Origin: Phylloscopus collybita
Lineage: Eukaryota > Chordata > Aves > Passeriformes > Phylloscopidae
DNA length: 64,000 nucleotides
Assembly: GCA_027886175.1 (NCBI GenBank)
Contig: JAJNNQ010000027.1
Coordinates: 8,446,001 to 8,510,000, forward strand
Reading direction: 5' to 3'
This document shows, piece after piece, positions 1 through 12,220 of the stretch (the first letter of the stretch is position 1; every line of letters starts with the position of its first letter). A model generated the notes under the pieces. That model was not told where the DNA came from, ran no database searches, and saw only the letters and a list, made by a program, of their open reading frames with translations. The translations under genes were made by a program, and so were the position numbers.

Positions 1-943
1 ACCAAGCCAGATACAAGCACTGCATCTGGGCAGTCCTTGGGCCCCCACGGTGGAGGACAAGAAGAGCATTCTCTCTCATGAAACAGCTTTCCACATCTTG
101 GTACACAGAGGCACAGACAGACCTCACACACAAAAACATATAAAACATAAAAAGTTACCAAAGACTCCAGGCATTGTCTAGAGGAGGGCAAAGAAAAAAA
201 AGTAGCTATTTCTGTATATACTTGGGAAGCACCAGATAGCACAGTGATGGACTAGATATAAAAAAGATAGAGATGAGTTTCAGTCCCAGCCTTTGATCGC
301 TCACAAGGGAAATGCATGTGCTGCCTTCTGGAAACCAAGACCAGACATTGTGTCCTACCTCTGCCTAAGCCCAGCTCAGCTGCAGTTTAAAAAAAAAAGC
401 CTTCCAGCCTGGTGCTTCACAGTCCCTCCCTCTCGTTTCTATTTCACAGCAGCTTTTCACAGCCCTAACAATGCTTACTATAAGCAATACAAGCTCAGCT
501 GCAGGATTTTCTCCTTCTGGGACAGCCTAAGGTTTGGAAAATGCCTCCCTAGAAGCACCAAACTGTACTGGAGCCTGTGGCCAGGGACTGAAGGGAGATG
601 CTGAGCAGCAGCCCTGAGCAGTCACAGGTCAGACCCTGTCCCGCTGGCTCCAGCACTCTGAAGAACTGAGGATAATTTACACTAGCTGAGTGAGCAGCTC
701 ACCACTGACACACAGTCCTGCTTACCAAGGCTTGCTTCCCAACACTCTGTTGTTTCTCCAGCTTCTCCCAACACACACCATGCCTGGCAGCACCCCAGGC
801 AGTGCCATGATTCTGTCCTGGACAGCCTGAGTGTGCTGTGGCCATCAGATCCACAGGACAGATCCCATCTCCTGCTGCCCAGGTCTGACAAGGACTCTTT
901 GCCAAGGCACCTGCCTCAGTATGAGCACTAAAAGGTGTTTAAC
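1..943. other. Non-coding sequence, inferred CDH22 intron 1
   Basis: No exon, RNA gene or clear repeat recognised. Short open frames here lack family resemblance and have no conserved splice context. Confidence 0.4.
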
Positions 944-1453
944 TGTCCTGGATTGGGTATGGCTGGGAGAGAGTTAATTAGCTTTCCTTGGTGCTGAGTT
1001 TCAGGTTTGCAACCAAAACCAAACTGGTAACATGCTGATATTTTAGCTGCTGCCAAATGGTGTTTGCAGTGTCAAAGCCTTCTCTGCTTCTCACATGTCC
1101 CCCAGTAAACAGACTGGGGGTGCACAAGAGTTTGAGAGTGGATTACCCAGATCCACCACAAAGTCACTCTGTCCCATCCATTGTGCTCAGAGGGATCTTG
1201 GGGGCGTTTGCCACCCTTAGCTCAGGAACTCCTGGACATCAATCTATGCACAAAAGGCAGCAAGTGCTTGCCTTTGCATCCCTTGCTTTCTTTCTCTCTT
1301 CTTCCACTTTCACTTATTAAACCATTTTTATCTCAGCCCACACATTTTCTTGTTTTTACTCTTCCTTTCCTCTTCCCATGACCCACTTGGGAATGAGGGA
1401 GTGAGTAATTGGCTGTGTGGGGCTTAGCTGCTTACCGAGGCCATCCCAGAACA
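944..1453 (+). mobile_element. Solo LTR of an avian endogenous retrovirus family (degraded)
   Basis: Starts TGTCCTGG, continues GGCTGGGAGAGAGTTAATTA, includes GACTGGGGGTGCACAAGAG, then a pyrimidine-rich stretch with TTATTAAACC and TTTATCTCAGCCCACA, and ends near CCAGAACA. These are hallmarks of a common avian (ERVL-like) LTR in forward orientation with TG...CA ends. No internal viral coding sequence flanks it and no clear target duplication is left, so it is an old solo LTR. Confidence 0.8.
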
Positions 1454-3650
1454 GGCCCAAAACACTTGGCAGCACCAGTACAGGCCACGTTCACAGCCAG
1501 AGCAGAGGAAATCAGACTGAACTCTTCCAAATGCATTAAACAGAAAGCAGCAGCCGTGGCAGAGTGAGAAGCTGCCATTCATTCTCCTTGCACAATGCTT
1601 TGAGCCTCTCAGTCCTGTGACGTGAGCTCACATCTCCAGTTCTGGAGCAGCCAAGCACCACCCCACTTCCCATTTAATCCCCTAAAATACATCAGCACTC
1701 TAGGCGCAAAACCAATTAAAGCCTCTACTGATGGCTCCAGCATCCTTCCCAGCCAGACACAAGTCTCCCATTGCACAATAACATAAACAGCTTTTTCAGA
1801 GAAAAATCTATAAATGCTCACCTGCGGTGGCTACTTCAGCTGGGGAAGGTTCAGTGCTTGCATTCACTCCACACATCCATGGCTTTGTGGTACCAAGGAC
1901 AGGAACAGCATCATCTGTCAGCACAACAGTCAGTCCTCTAGGCAGGACATCACAGCTCCAGGTCAAAAGCCCTAAGCTGCCTTCACTAATCCACTGCCAA
2001 CTCCTGGGCAAGGCAAGGCCAAGTCTTCATCTGCAGGGTCAGCCACAGCCCAAGTCACTCGTGCCATGGGGACTCACAGTGGCAGCCCCAATCCTCTGCA
2101 CACCTGGGGCTTGTCCCCTGCCCGCACACCCAGCTGGCCAAGACACTAGCATTAGCCTCTGCCAGACCTGCCACGGAGCCTGCTCCTGTCTTGCGTGGCC
2201 ACACGAAACTGGGCCAGATCAAACCCATACAAGGGCTCACCTGAGAGATGAACCTGGGCAACAAAGCAGGAAAGAGGGATTTGGGAAAGACACAGTCACT
2301 TCTCAGCCTCAGCGAGACGAGCAGAGAGCCACTGCCCAATGGAGGATCCCAGTTCTCAGCTCACCTCTGACAGCACCTTTCGGATTAATTGGTTAATTGG
2401 CACGGCGGGCTGAGCGCAGGAAAGGAGGAAGGATGGCTCCCTCTGCCGGCACCGGCCCGAGGAGGAGCCCCCCCGGCCCCCCGGGAGCAGCCGGACCCCG
2501 GGCACGGCTGACGCGGCACCGCCACAACCTCCGAGAGCTGCCACGGGAAGAATTCCCATCTCCTGCGGCACAGCTGAGGATGCCCTGCCTTGGGACAGTA
2601 TTACTGCAGCAGGAGATATTTTGGAAAAAAAAACCGTGCCACTGGGAAACAGCCCGGGAGGGCTGTAGCAAACGGGAGTTCAGCTGACTTTTAAAAGTTT
2701 AAGCAGGGATGTAATTTCTTAGGGACACTGCTGATGCTCAGCTATTCCTCTACCTGCCATCAAAAGGTTTAGCTGTATTTCATAAATGGGACGGCAGCCA
2801 AGCTCAGAAAGCTGGAGAAGCCCGGCTCTCAAAGCAACCCCCTCCCTCACCTGTCCGTCCTCGACCTTCCAGACTCCAGTGGCAGGGGAAACAATTCCCT
2901 CTCCCACGCAAGCACAACGCTGTCAGCAACAGCCACGTGCCCAGTTAGGGCCACAACGATAGCAAAGAAAGCACATTTTCACACAGCTAAAAATACTGAA
3001 TAGTAAAAATACAGAAAGATCCAAGGGTAGCTCTGGAGTTTGGTAGTGGCAGGGGGGGACAAAACAGTGTCCTGTCCCAGGTTAACAAGATGATTTGCTC
3101 ACTGTTAGTATGTGCACAACTCAAACTGATTCTGTCTACAGAGGGTGATGAAGACAGGAGGAGGTGCTCAGAGCTTAGGAGCCACTTTTAATGACAAGGA
3201 TTATTGGAGAAACAGCATTTTGGGGATTTGGGATTCTGGGAAGCAGCTGCAGTAGGAGCAGAGGGAGATAATCCCAGTGTGACAGACAGAGATGCAAGAA
3301 AGCAGGACTGGAGAAGGGAGTGCAGCATCCCCAGGCACACACAGAAGTTACTATCTGGCACAAGGGAGCATCCATTCCAGAGTAGGAGGCTGCCAGAACA
3401 AGGGCCTGGCCCACAGCTTCCAGCTCTCTTTCCCCCTGGGATGGCCAGACCAGTATGGTTTCTCTGAATCAGCCAAACCTTTATCTGTCCTCACTGACTC
3501 TGGCCAACAGTGGGGCCTCAGAGCCAGAGGGTCCATCTGTCCCACAGGCTCCCATCAAGACGATCAGGCTCCCTGGCCAGGCTGTGACCTGTGAGCAAAC
3601 AGCCAGCCAGGGCAGCAGAGGGGAACCCCGGGGGCAGACGCAGCCCAGGG

Positions 3651-3697
3651 CCAAGGGGACACCCGCCCTAGGTGGGTGCCCAAGGGGACACCCGCCC
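3651..3697. repeat. Two-copy direct repeat, 29-bp period
   Basis: The 18-mer CCAAGGGGACACCCGCCC occurs at 3651-3668 and again at 3680-3697, separated by an 11-bp spacer. It is a small local duplication in GC-rich DNA. Confidence 0.85.
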
Positions 3698-6600
3698 AGC
3701 TCCACCTCTCAGGTGGGCATGGGGCCCTTCCTAGCCTGGGGAAGGGCTGTTCTGCCTGCACACAGCTCTCAAGGGCCAGAGCACAGGGAAGGGCAGCAGT
3801 GCTCAAGGAGTCCAGAGACAGAAGGATGTCACCTGCAGAGGCTGTGCAGAGTCCCCAGGCACTGCTGTGCACAGCACTGGGGGTGAAGCTGCCCCAAGCC
3901 TGTGGCTGCAGCACCCAGGAGGGGCTGTTTGCTGCACAGAACTGGACAGCCGATCTGTGGGAGTGAGCCAGACCACATCACACCCTCCTGCTCTGATTCC
4001 GTTTTGCCATCAAAACCTCAGGGAAGTGCCAACTTACCAAAGCAGTGTTCAGATCCCGTGCTTGCTCCTACAGCAGCTGTTTCCAAGTGTCTCACTCACA
4101 GCCTTGGTCTGTGGGGTGAACACCACTACCAGTACCCACATTCACACGTGGGCTCCTGCCAAAAGGCATTCAGGGCTTTCAAGGCTCTGTTTATTGCCCA
4201 AGATGTTTCTATGGCGACTACCTTCACATCCCATCATTGGCTGCAGAAAGCTTCTGGCCATCAGCAGCTTCAGGTGAGTTGAGAGCCTGGAGCTTAAGTC
4301 ACTTGCAGTTGTTAAACCCACTGGCTACAGCAAATTGGGAAGAGATTAACAAAACCCTTTTGTAACAAAACCCTGAAGAGGCAATAGTAAGCAAGGCAGT
4401 GTCAAAGAGGAGTAAGCCCATGTCACCTTCCCCTCGGTGCTCTCTCAAGTACAGGAGCCAGGGAGGAGCAGCAAAGAGGGGCAGGGGGTGTCTGCAAAAG
4501 GGTGTTGGACAAACAATTCTGCATTCATGACTCCCTGAAGGATTTCAGAATCAGCAAAGCTCACAGAACTGCCACAACCAAAGCACAGGGCCACTTCAGC
4601 CCATCAGTGACCGGCCCTGACACACCACTGCCCTAGTCAGAGTCAGGATGCTCCCAGCTCTGCTCCCACGGGGCACGTCACTAAATGCTCCTACAGGGCA
4701 GCCACAAATCCATGGGTGCTTCTGAGAAGCACCAGCCCCAGCCATCACCTCCATCACAGCCACAGCTTCCATCATGAGCCAGGCAGGGCCAAATTCAGCA
4801 CACATGACAGCAGTGACAGTGTGAAACAAGCGAGGTGGCTTGGTCTGGGGAGCAGACCCTGCCCACAACAGTGTGATAGCAGTGTTAACAGGCACTTAGC
4901 CCAAAGCCTCAGCCCTGAGGAGCTAAGGCATGGCTCTCCCACAAGAGATCCCAAACCAGGAAGTGCAGCACTGAGTAGAGTCAAAACTGAATGAGTTCTG
5001 TTGTTTGTTTTTTTTTTCTCCAGGCTCATGGATGGCACTGCCAGAGGGGCAAGGCAGTGAGTAAAAGCAGGACAGTGGAACAGGGCACAGTAGGCAGAGA
5101 GGAGGCAAGTGCAGATTTCCCAGACATGAGCAGGAGGGCAGGACTGGGAACACAGAAGTGCTGCCCCTCCTGCAATGAGTATTGCAACCTTGCCTTGTGT
5201 CTGGTGAGCTATCCTGAGATGGGGCACGCAGCAGAAAGGAGACACTTTCTGAAAAGCACCTTGATTTTCATCTTGTAGATGTAGCAGCAATGAATGATCC
5301 AGTCAAACCCGGCCCTTGGGTTGGAGCAGATAGAGCAGCTTTGGGCTGGCTGCCTGTCCTATGCCCAAGGGCACAACTACACCACCTACACGCTTTCAGG
5401 AACAAAAATGCAGGAGCCTCAGCTTAGCAGAGTCTGTCCCCCACCTTTTACACAAAGATGCCATCTGGGACACTGGTGTGCACCCTCACCACCGCCAAGG
5501 CTGGGTCAGCACAGGGTAGAAGCAGCAGAGGCAGCACTTGGAAACCCATCTGAAGACAAAAGCCATGCCCAGCCACTGAGGCACAGGCACCCCCAGACAA
5601 GCCACATGCTGTGAACAGTCTCTCCTCATGCTCCCACCTTCCAGCAGAGTCCTGGATCCCCGTTTGCTGCACCAGGAAACATCAATAGCTAAGGGAGCTG
5701 TGAGGCTGCCAGCAGCCCCACACCTGGCTGCCAGCTACCACCTGCTCTGCTCCACAGTGTCCCACAGGCCCTCAAGAGAAGGTGCTGTAATGCTGTCAAA
5801 GAGCTGAGACATCCATTTGCATGAAGAATTCCAACCACACTGCAAGAAGATCTGAGGAACAGCATCACCAAGAAGACCCAGACCTAGACCTAGACCCTCT
5901 GCAGGCATCCCAGTCAGCCCTGTGGGATAAGGAAAGGCAGACACTGCTGGAGAAAGATCCACTTTTGCTACCCAGATACTGTCTTGCAGAACCAGTACAA
6001 AAATGCCATCCAACAACTCAACAGGATAAACCAGAACTCCCTTCTTCCTGCCACAGCACAAAGGACAATAAAAAGAAAGAAAAATGCAAGAGATACAGAG
6101 CCAGGCTAAAGTAAAGTCTGGACAAGTCTCTGAAACCAGAGTTGTTGCAAAGGGTAAAATTGAAAATTACTGTAATGTGCTGTATTCCTTTTATGGACTT
6201 TGCAAATAATAGAAAGTGATGACTAAATGAAAAAGAAACTGTGAACTAACTGGGAGGATGGGTCTCTGCAGTGGCTGCCAGCAGGAGCAGAGAGCCCCAT
6301 GCCTGAGCCCTCCACAGCTCTCCAGAGCAGAAACTAACCCTCAAACTGGGCACAACTGCAGAGAAGATGTCCCACAGAGCTGAGCAGGTAGTGGAAACCC
6401 AGCTGATGCTGGGTGAACAGCTGAGTCCAAGTCCAACACCATACTCCAAGTCTGCAGCAATTTGCTGCCCAAATCCAGCCACAAAGACTTGGCTTTTCTG
6501 CTGGGGTAGAGCAGGGACTTCACCAGTAACACAGCTCCCAGGGACATGCAGGCATGAGCCCTGAGAAAGCTGGAGTAGCTAAGCCTGAGGACAGAGCTCT

Positions 6601-7681
6601 GTGCCCTCACCTGCAGCCCAGAGCAGCCACACACAGACCCCTGGGAGCAGGGTGACACAGGGGACCCTTCTCACTGCAGAGCAAAGAGCACAAGGGTGCT
6701 GAGGGCACAGGCAGGATATCTCCAGAGCAACAAAGAGTCTGTGGCTAAGCTGCTGACATCTCTACCATCAGGCACCCCTTCCACAAAGAAATACCATGGG
6801 ATAAACTGGTGGCAGAGACAAAAGAGACCCTGAGAACAGCAAGGAGCTGTACACCGTGTCCACCTACAACCTCAGGCAAGGAATCTGGTTGGGATTCACA
6901 CCCACCTCATCTTTACATGTAATTTTTCAAGAAAGCAGATCACTCAAAATGGCCTGTGCCTCGGGATATGCATGGACTTATCTGCAGAGAAGTGTCATTG
7001 CTTGTAAACCCCAAACACAGTTGCATAACCACATAGTTAAAAGATAACAACACAAATTCATACATGGCTGTATCCTTATGCATGAATACTCTTTAGCGAC
7101 ATGATGTTGGAAGAACCCAAATGTCACCACATTGTCTCTTTTTCAAAGTGTTTTCCTTTACTTTTAAAATGTGGGCTTTTAAAATATAAAACCTAATTAC
7201 CTGAAAAAATACGTAATTGTACTTTAAAGGAATAACAGCAGATTAAATCCCACCTGAAATCCAGTCTTGTTTCCAAGCTTTCACGAACCATCTAATCCTT
7301 CTAATGAAATAAAGTCCATGGGTTGAAAAAGGGGCTTCAAATAAATAAACATTCCCCCTGCAGTGTTTGCAGCCAAATTTTACTGCTATGGGATAGTGAC
7401 TATGAGCACAAAAGTAAAATTTGTGACAAAAAAAGTCTTGCTAGCTCAGTATTATTTTTAATGTGCAAAAAAACCTCCAAAAGCTGACCAGACAATATAA
7501 ACAACAAACAGTAATTGTGACACTTTTCTCATAATCCTTACACACAGGAAAGAACTATGAATTTTTCAAACATGACATTGCATATAAATCATGAAAATAT
7601 AATATTTTTTTGGTATGGAGCTAGGAAGAATAGGATTTTAACTGTTATTTTTAACCCAAAGACAACCCTTTCTTTCTTGGT

Positions 7682-7682
<1 letters not shown>

Positions 7683-7722
<40 letters not shown>

Positions 7723-7744
7723 TTTGTTTGTTTGTTTGTTTGGG
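7683..7744. repeat. T39 homopolymer followed by (GTTT)n
   Basis: An uninterrupted run of about 39 T is followed by five GTTT units and more T-rich sequence to about 7765. The length is prone to sequencing and assembly error. No retroposed body is recognisable on the minus-strand upstream side. Confidence 0.9.
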
Positions 7745-9706
7745 TTTTTTTTGTTGTTTTTCTGGAGGCCTGCTAGCTTCTTTTGAAAAACAGTTTTAAA
7801 TCTCACCTTGTTCCAGTAGCCACTTCTCTGTCATAGGTATGAAATCCCCATATCATATTATAAAGTGTCAATGCACCAAAAAGCAAAGGGCATTTTTTCT
7901 TTTTTTGGCAGGAACAAAACTGGCTTTTTTACCTATGAAACAGCACATACTTTTTCTTTCATAAGCCTACCAATTTCAGCACTGTGTTATTCAGCAACTG
8001 GCATTTCATACAGAGACCAAACCTCACTTGATCTGACCCTCACCTCACTAGAGCAAAGACATACCTGAGACAAAAGTCAGCACAGAATCTGGGCCAGCTT
8101 ATTCAGATTTCAGCGGGTTCTACTCTGTGCTACTCTTAGGGTACTGTCAACATTTCAGGGAATTCATCAATGAGCAGCAGAACCACCTTTTGGCCTTGAA
8201 CACAAACAAACACAGCACCAGCACAGAGAAACCGTTTCAGACTCAAAGCCAGGGAAATTTATTTTCAGCATTTGAAAACTGATGTACCAGGACAATGATC
8301 TCCAACCTTGATAATTGTTTGCTGCAAATACTCCTTAGCCAGTGCTCTTGAAAGAAGTGGAGAGCATCCATCAGCCTCATAGGGAAAACCTGGCAAAGCC
8401 CAGGTTCTGAGCTGGGCATGCAATCTATGAGTACAGAGACTGCAGGCTTCAGCCATGCTCTGTGCACTGGGTACTCTGAAGAGACAGAAACAGGTCCCAA
8501 AGAAACAGTCATGAGCTGAGGTTTCCTCAGTGGTATGCAAGACGATGTTGCAACACACGGCATCTTAACAGCGCAAGTACCAACCTAAGAGCGGGGACAG
8601 AGAGGCACATCCCCCGTTTATTTCCTCAGGCCATGCAAGCAGGCTCTAGAGAACCAGAGCTCCGGCAGAGCCACCCATCCTTCGTAGCCCTCTCAGGTCC
8701 AAAGGCTTCCCTGAGGTGCACTGCACTGTCGTATGAAGTTATGTCTGAACTCCCGAGACTGCCCCTCCTTGCCGCTGTCTACACCATCACCCCTGTAACT
8801 GGTCTTGTTCATGCATAAAACGAGCTTAGATGAGAAGACAGGGCAGATTTCCCCAGACTGCGCAGGATGTTAAAATGGTCAGAAATCAAATAAAAATGAA
8901 GAGGCATCAACTGCATCCCTCCGTTCCCAGACCCACCGCCAGTGCGCGCAGGAGCCCGGATGGCACAGGGTGCGCTCCCCGGCTGCCCGGTGAGAGGCAC
9001 CTGGCGTGGCAGCACCGGGCCAGGGCACGCCAGGGAGAGATGCGGCTGCAGCTCGCCCTCCCAGAGGCCTGTGCACAGCCACTTGGGAACCACATTTTAA
9101 ATGAGGAAAGTGCTAGTTTTAGAACAGTTATTTTTAGTTTGTTGTTAGAAAAAAAAATTGTGGCTCCGCGAAGAGAGATGTTACCCGGCCGGCTCTAAGG
9201 GCTCCCGCTGGGTTCCTCAGGCATAGCAGCCACCCATCCACATGCTCCCGAAGCAAATTCCGTGTGGAATGGGCACGGAGGCTCTGGTCTCGGCGAGAGA
9301 AACGGGGAAATGGCTCTTGGGTAGGAAAGAGCCCGAAGGGGACGTTTTAAGATACCACCGGTTTAAAAAGGAGCTGCAGCTCTTCAAGCACCGGACTGTT
9401 TTAATCGGAAGGTGTGCTCGGACCTGCCGCTGGCGGGGCCGCGCCGGAGGCATCAAACCGCTGGTTTCGCCCGCCGGCACCAAGGAGACCGGGGCACCCC
9501 TGGGCATCCCGGGGCGCGGGACTGCACGGCCCGAGGCGGCGGCGACCCCGGGGCCGGGCCGAGCCCGCGCTCACCCGCGGGGAGCGCCCACCGCAGCCCC
9601 GCCGAGCGGCGGCAAAGTTTGCGGCGCAGCGAGGGACGAAGAAGTTGGGCTCCCCCGCCGTGCCCGCCCCGCCGCCCCCCGAGCCCCCGCCCGCCTCGGC
9701 TCTTAC

Positions 9707-9803
9707 CTGGGGCGGCGGCCGCGGCGGCTCCCCCGCGCCGGGCGCTCGGCCTCCCGCGGCATCCTGCGCGGCCCCCGCCGGCGCGGCCCCGGCGCGGAGC
9801 GGA
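9707..9803 (-). other. Possible 3' part of a non-coding first exon (CDH22?)
   Basis: Minus-strand GC-rich sequence ends at 9707 in CAG|GTAAGA, which matches the consensus 5' splice site at all positions from -3 to +5. A second, weaker donor (CGG|GTGAGC) follows at 9575/9574. The 5' limit of the exon is not visible and may run through the minisatellite at 9804-10020. No conserved start codon or signal peptide is seen. Confidence 0.4.
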
Positions 9804-10020
9804 GCGCAGCCCCCGCAGCCGGGCACGGAGCGGAGCGCAGCCCCGGCGCCCCGGCAAGGAGCGGAGCCCCGGCAGCCGGGCACGGAGCGGATCTCAGCCT
9901 CGACAGCCGGGCACGGAGCGGATCGCAGCCCGGGCAGCCGGGCGCGGAGCGGAGCAGAGCCCCTGCGCCCCGGCACGGAGCGGATCGCAGCCCCGGCAGC
10001 AGCGCGGGGCCCCGAGCGGC
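9804..10020. repeat. 31-bp GC-rich minisatellite, about seven copies
   Basis: Units begin at 9804, 9835, 9866, 9892, 9923, 9954 and 9985. Each is 31 bp except the third (26 bp), and the last is diverged. All but the last end in GGAGCGGA and most carry GCAGCC...CCGGGCACGGAGCGGA. The array lies wholly in the CpG island and makes long open frames on both strands that are not genes. Confidence 0.9.
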
Positions 10021-10157
10021 GGCGGCGGCGGCTGCTGGCACCGGGCAGGCAGGGCGCGAGGCGGAGCGCGGGCGGCGGGTGCGCGGCAGGGGCTGCATGT
10101 GCGGCGAGAGCCGCCTTCCTCCCCCTCTCTCCCTGCCTGCCTCCCCTCCTTCCCCGG

Positions 10158-10217
10158 CAGCCCAGCCCAGCCCAGCCCAGCCCTCCCCAGCCCTGCCCGG
10201 CCCGGCCCAGCCCAGCC
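10158..10217. repeat. (CAGCC)n tract, G-quadruplex-prone on the minus strand
   Basis: At least nine runs of three or more C occur within 60 bp (CCCAG repeated, then CCCTCCCC, CCCGG and CCCAG). The minus strand therefore has many closely spaced GGG runs, satisfying the usual G3+N1-7 quadruplex pattern. It sits upstream, in the leftward sense, of the putative promoter and exon. Confidence 0.85.
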
Positions 10218-12134
10218 TCTGCTGGAGACTCTGAGAATGCAGCGCCAGGTCCGCGCCCCGGACTGGCCCCGGAGCCTCCCCTGGGGACCCGCCCTAGGGA
10301 TCCCCCCGGCCAGGGGCAGCACCCCGCACCCGCGCGGGTTGGCGCGGCCCCCGGCGGGGCGGCGAGGCTCTGCCCGCAGCTCGGGTCCGCTCCCCACCCC
10401 GCGGTGCCCCCGCCCCGGGCGGCCGCATCTTCTCCGCCGCCCCAATGCCTTGCCGGCCGCCCCGGGGAGGGAGCAGGGCGCGGACGCGGGCAGGGGCAGA
10501 CCTGGCCACTCGCAGGTCGCTGCCAAGCCTCCAGTGCCCGGTGCTGAGAACTAATTCTGTTCATGGAGCACAGGAGTGAGCCGGGGTGCCAGGGCATCAG
10601 ACAGGTCAGGGACAGAGACCCCAGCCCATGCTTCCCCTGCCTTTGAATAGTGCCAGACATTGATGGCCCAGTGGCATCGTGGCAGGAGCTCTGTCAGGGG
10701 CTCTGGGCATCTCTAGGGCTGAGGCTGGGGCTGTCAGACCCCAGGGTGTGCACCAGGGTGGCCATGGCTGTTGGCATCCTCAGCGCCCACCTCAGCTCTT
10801 TGGTGCCTTCTCCAGGGTCTTGCTCAAAGCATGGTGGGCACTGTCCTGGCCCAGCAGCATTTTGAAGGTGCAGAGGCAGAATTGGCAACAAAGCTTGCTG
10901 CCTGCAGTAGAGTCACACACCAGCAGCAGGATGCTGGGTGTACAGACCACTCTGGGCAGGATCAGGGCCAGTGGAAGATGGAAGCAGGGAAGAAGCTCAA
11001 GGCTGCAATATTGCATTTGGGGACAGATAAATCTGCTCTTGCAAGTCAGGTTTTAGTCACAGCTCAGACAAACAGACTCCAGTGGGACATTTTCCAGTCT
11101 CCACTGCCCAGAGACTCACATCTTACCTGGAGAAAATGCTCTCCTGTGTCCACAGCATCCTCTATTATTTGGCCTTGGAGTTTGGCTCTGAAAGGAACAC
11201 AAGAGAACACCAGAGGAGGGAATGCTGTGTTGCTCCATTTGTACAACACCTTGTGAACAAGGCCAACAAATCCTCTCTGCTTGGCTAATTTGGTCAAGAA
11301 ATAGTAGTAACCCAGTAGCAGGTTATCCACAAACTATCTGGATCTGGTGCTTCCTCTTTAGGCAAGTGCCTTGAAGGTGAGGGAGAGGTGGGTGGAAAGC
11401 AAAAGAGAGGCTTATAACCACAGCATGGATCCAGGAGGAGTGGCTTTTCCTTTCCAGGACCAAAAGATGAGCAGGATGCAGATCCAGCAGCAGGCTCTGG
11501 CAGCTTTATTTTCCCACCTTTGCATTGACTGGCACAAGCTTCCCACCATCCTGCTGCTGCATGATTCCCACCCTCAAAGGCCAAGGGGGTCCTGAAGACA
11601 GCCTAGGAAATGCTCCGTATCAGCCCCTTCAGACACAGAAGCATCTAGAAATGTCCTCAATCCCAGTGTGAGGCTGAGAGACCTCTCAGCTGCAAGCACT
11701 GCTGCCAGAGTAGTTCCCACCTGAGCCTGATGCTCTTGTAGGGAAAGGAGCAAAGCCTGGAGCACAGCTGCTCCACTGCCAACACAGTCTGCAAACAGAG
11801 ACCGTGTGCTCAATGCCAATCTAGCTCTGGGACAGCTGCAAGGCTCTTGTGCCAGCTATGACACTGGTACTGGGAACACCCAGATGCTGTCCCTGGGACA
11901 GCCAAGAGGCCACCTCACACAGTGCAGGTGGAGTTGAGCCCACCTGGCTGAAAGCATCCAATAAGCTGGTGTGATACTGAGAGGAGATGGTCCCAGCACC
12001 TGTCTGTAGACATGGTGTCCTTTTCCAGCCTGTTTTTGCTAAGACTCCCTTGTTCTGAAGACACAGAAGATTTGTCTCTCCTACCATTGCCCCCTCATGT
12101 GGCACAGCAGCTCCATGCCTGATCTAGTTGAAGA

Positions 12135-12220
12135 AGTCCCTGCTTATCACACGTGGGTTGACTGGATGACCTTTAAAGATCCCTTCCAACCCAGACCATT
12201 CTATGACTCCATGATTCCAT
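12135..12220 (+). mobile_element. CR1 LINE 3' fragment
   Basis: Contains GGATGACCTTTAAAGATCCC and TTCCAACCCAGACCATTCTATG, then the 8-mer-like end ATGACTCCATGATTCCATG. This is the typical avian CR1 3' terminus, heavily 5'-truncated. Confidence 0.9.

Larger units (their letters stand above)
1454..9239. other. Gene-free stretch, inferred CDH22 intron 1
   Basis: No supportable exon. It contains a small GC-rich patch near 2397-2560, a 29-bp direct repeat at 3651-3697, an AT-rich block at about 7040-7660 that looks like conserved non-coding DNA, and the T39/(TTTG)n tract at 7683-7744. Open frames are short and compositionally random. Confidence 0.45.
9240..10540 (-). promoter_or_regulatory. CDH22: CpG island, probable CDH22 promoter
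   Basis: About 1.3 kb of extreme GC and CpG density with sharp borders, unlike the surrounding AT-moderate DNA. It contains a 31-bp minisatellite and a (CAGCC)n tract. The strongest splice signal in it is a minus-strand donor CAG|GTAAGA at 9707/9706, pointing to a non-coding exon transcribed leftward. In human, CDH22 is the next gene beyond SLC35C2 on the same strand, so a leftward promoter here fits that gene. No cadherin coding sequence is present in the window; the gene name rests on synteny and could be wrong. An unrelated lncRNA promoter is the alternative. Confidence 0.5.

Noticed and set aside
1827..2396. 189-residue plus-strand frame
   Set aside because: Low-complexity Pro/Ser/Thr composition, no domain, no splice or promoter context, and competing frames on the other strand.
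1..9706. Cadherin (CDH22) coding exons
   Set aside because: No EC-repeat motifs (DxNDN, LDRE, AxDxD) were recognised in any frame, so only the promoter/first exon is proposed, and only by synteny.
9242..10660. Several 200-419-residue open frames on both strands
   Set aside because: They come from CpG-island composition and the 31-bp repeat; they overlap each other in multiple frames, are Pro/Ala/Arg/Gly-rich and lack any domain.
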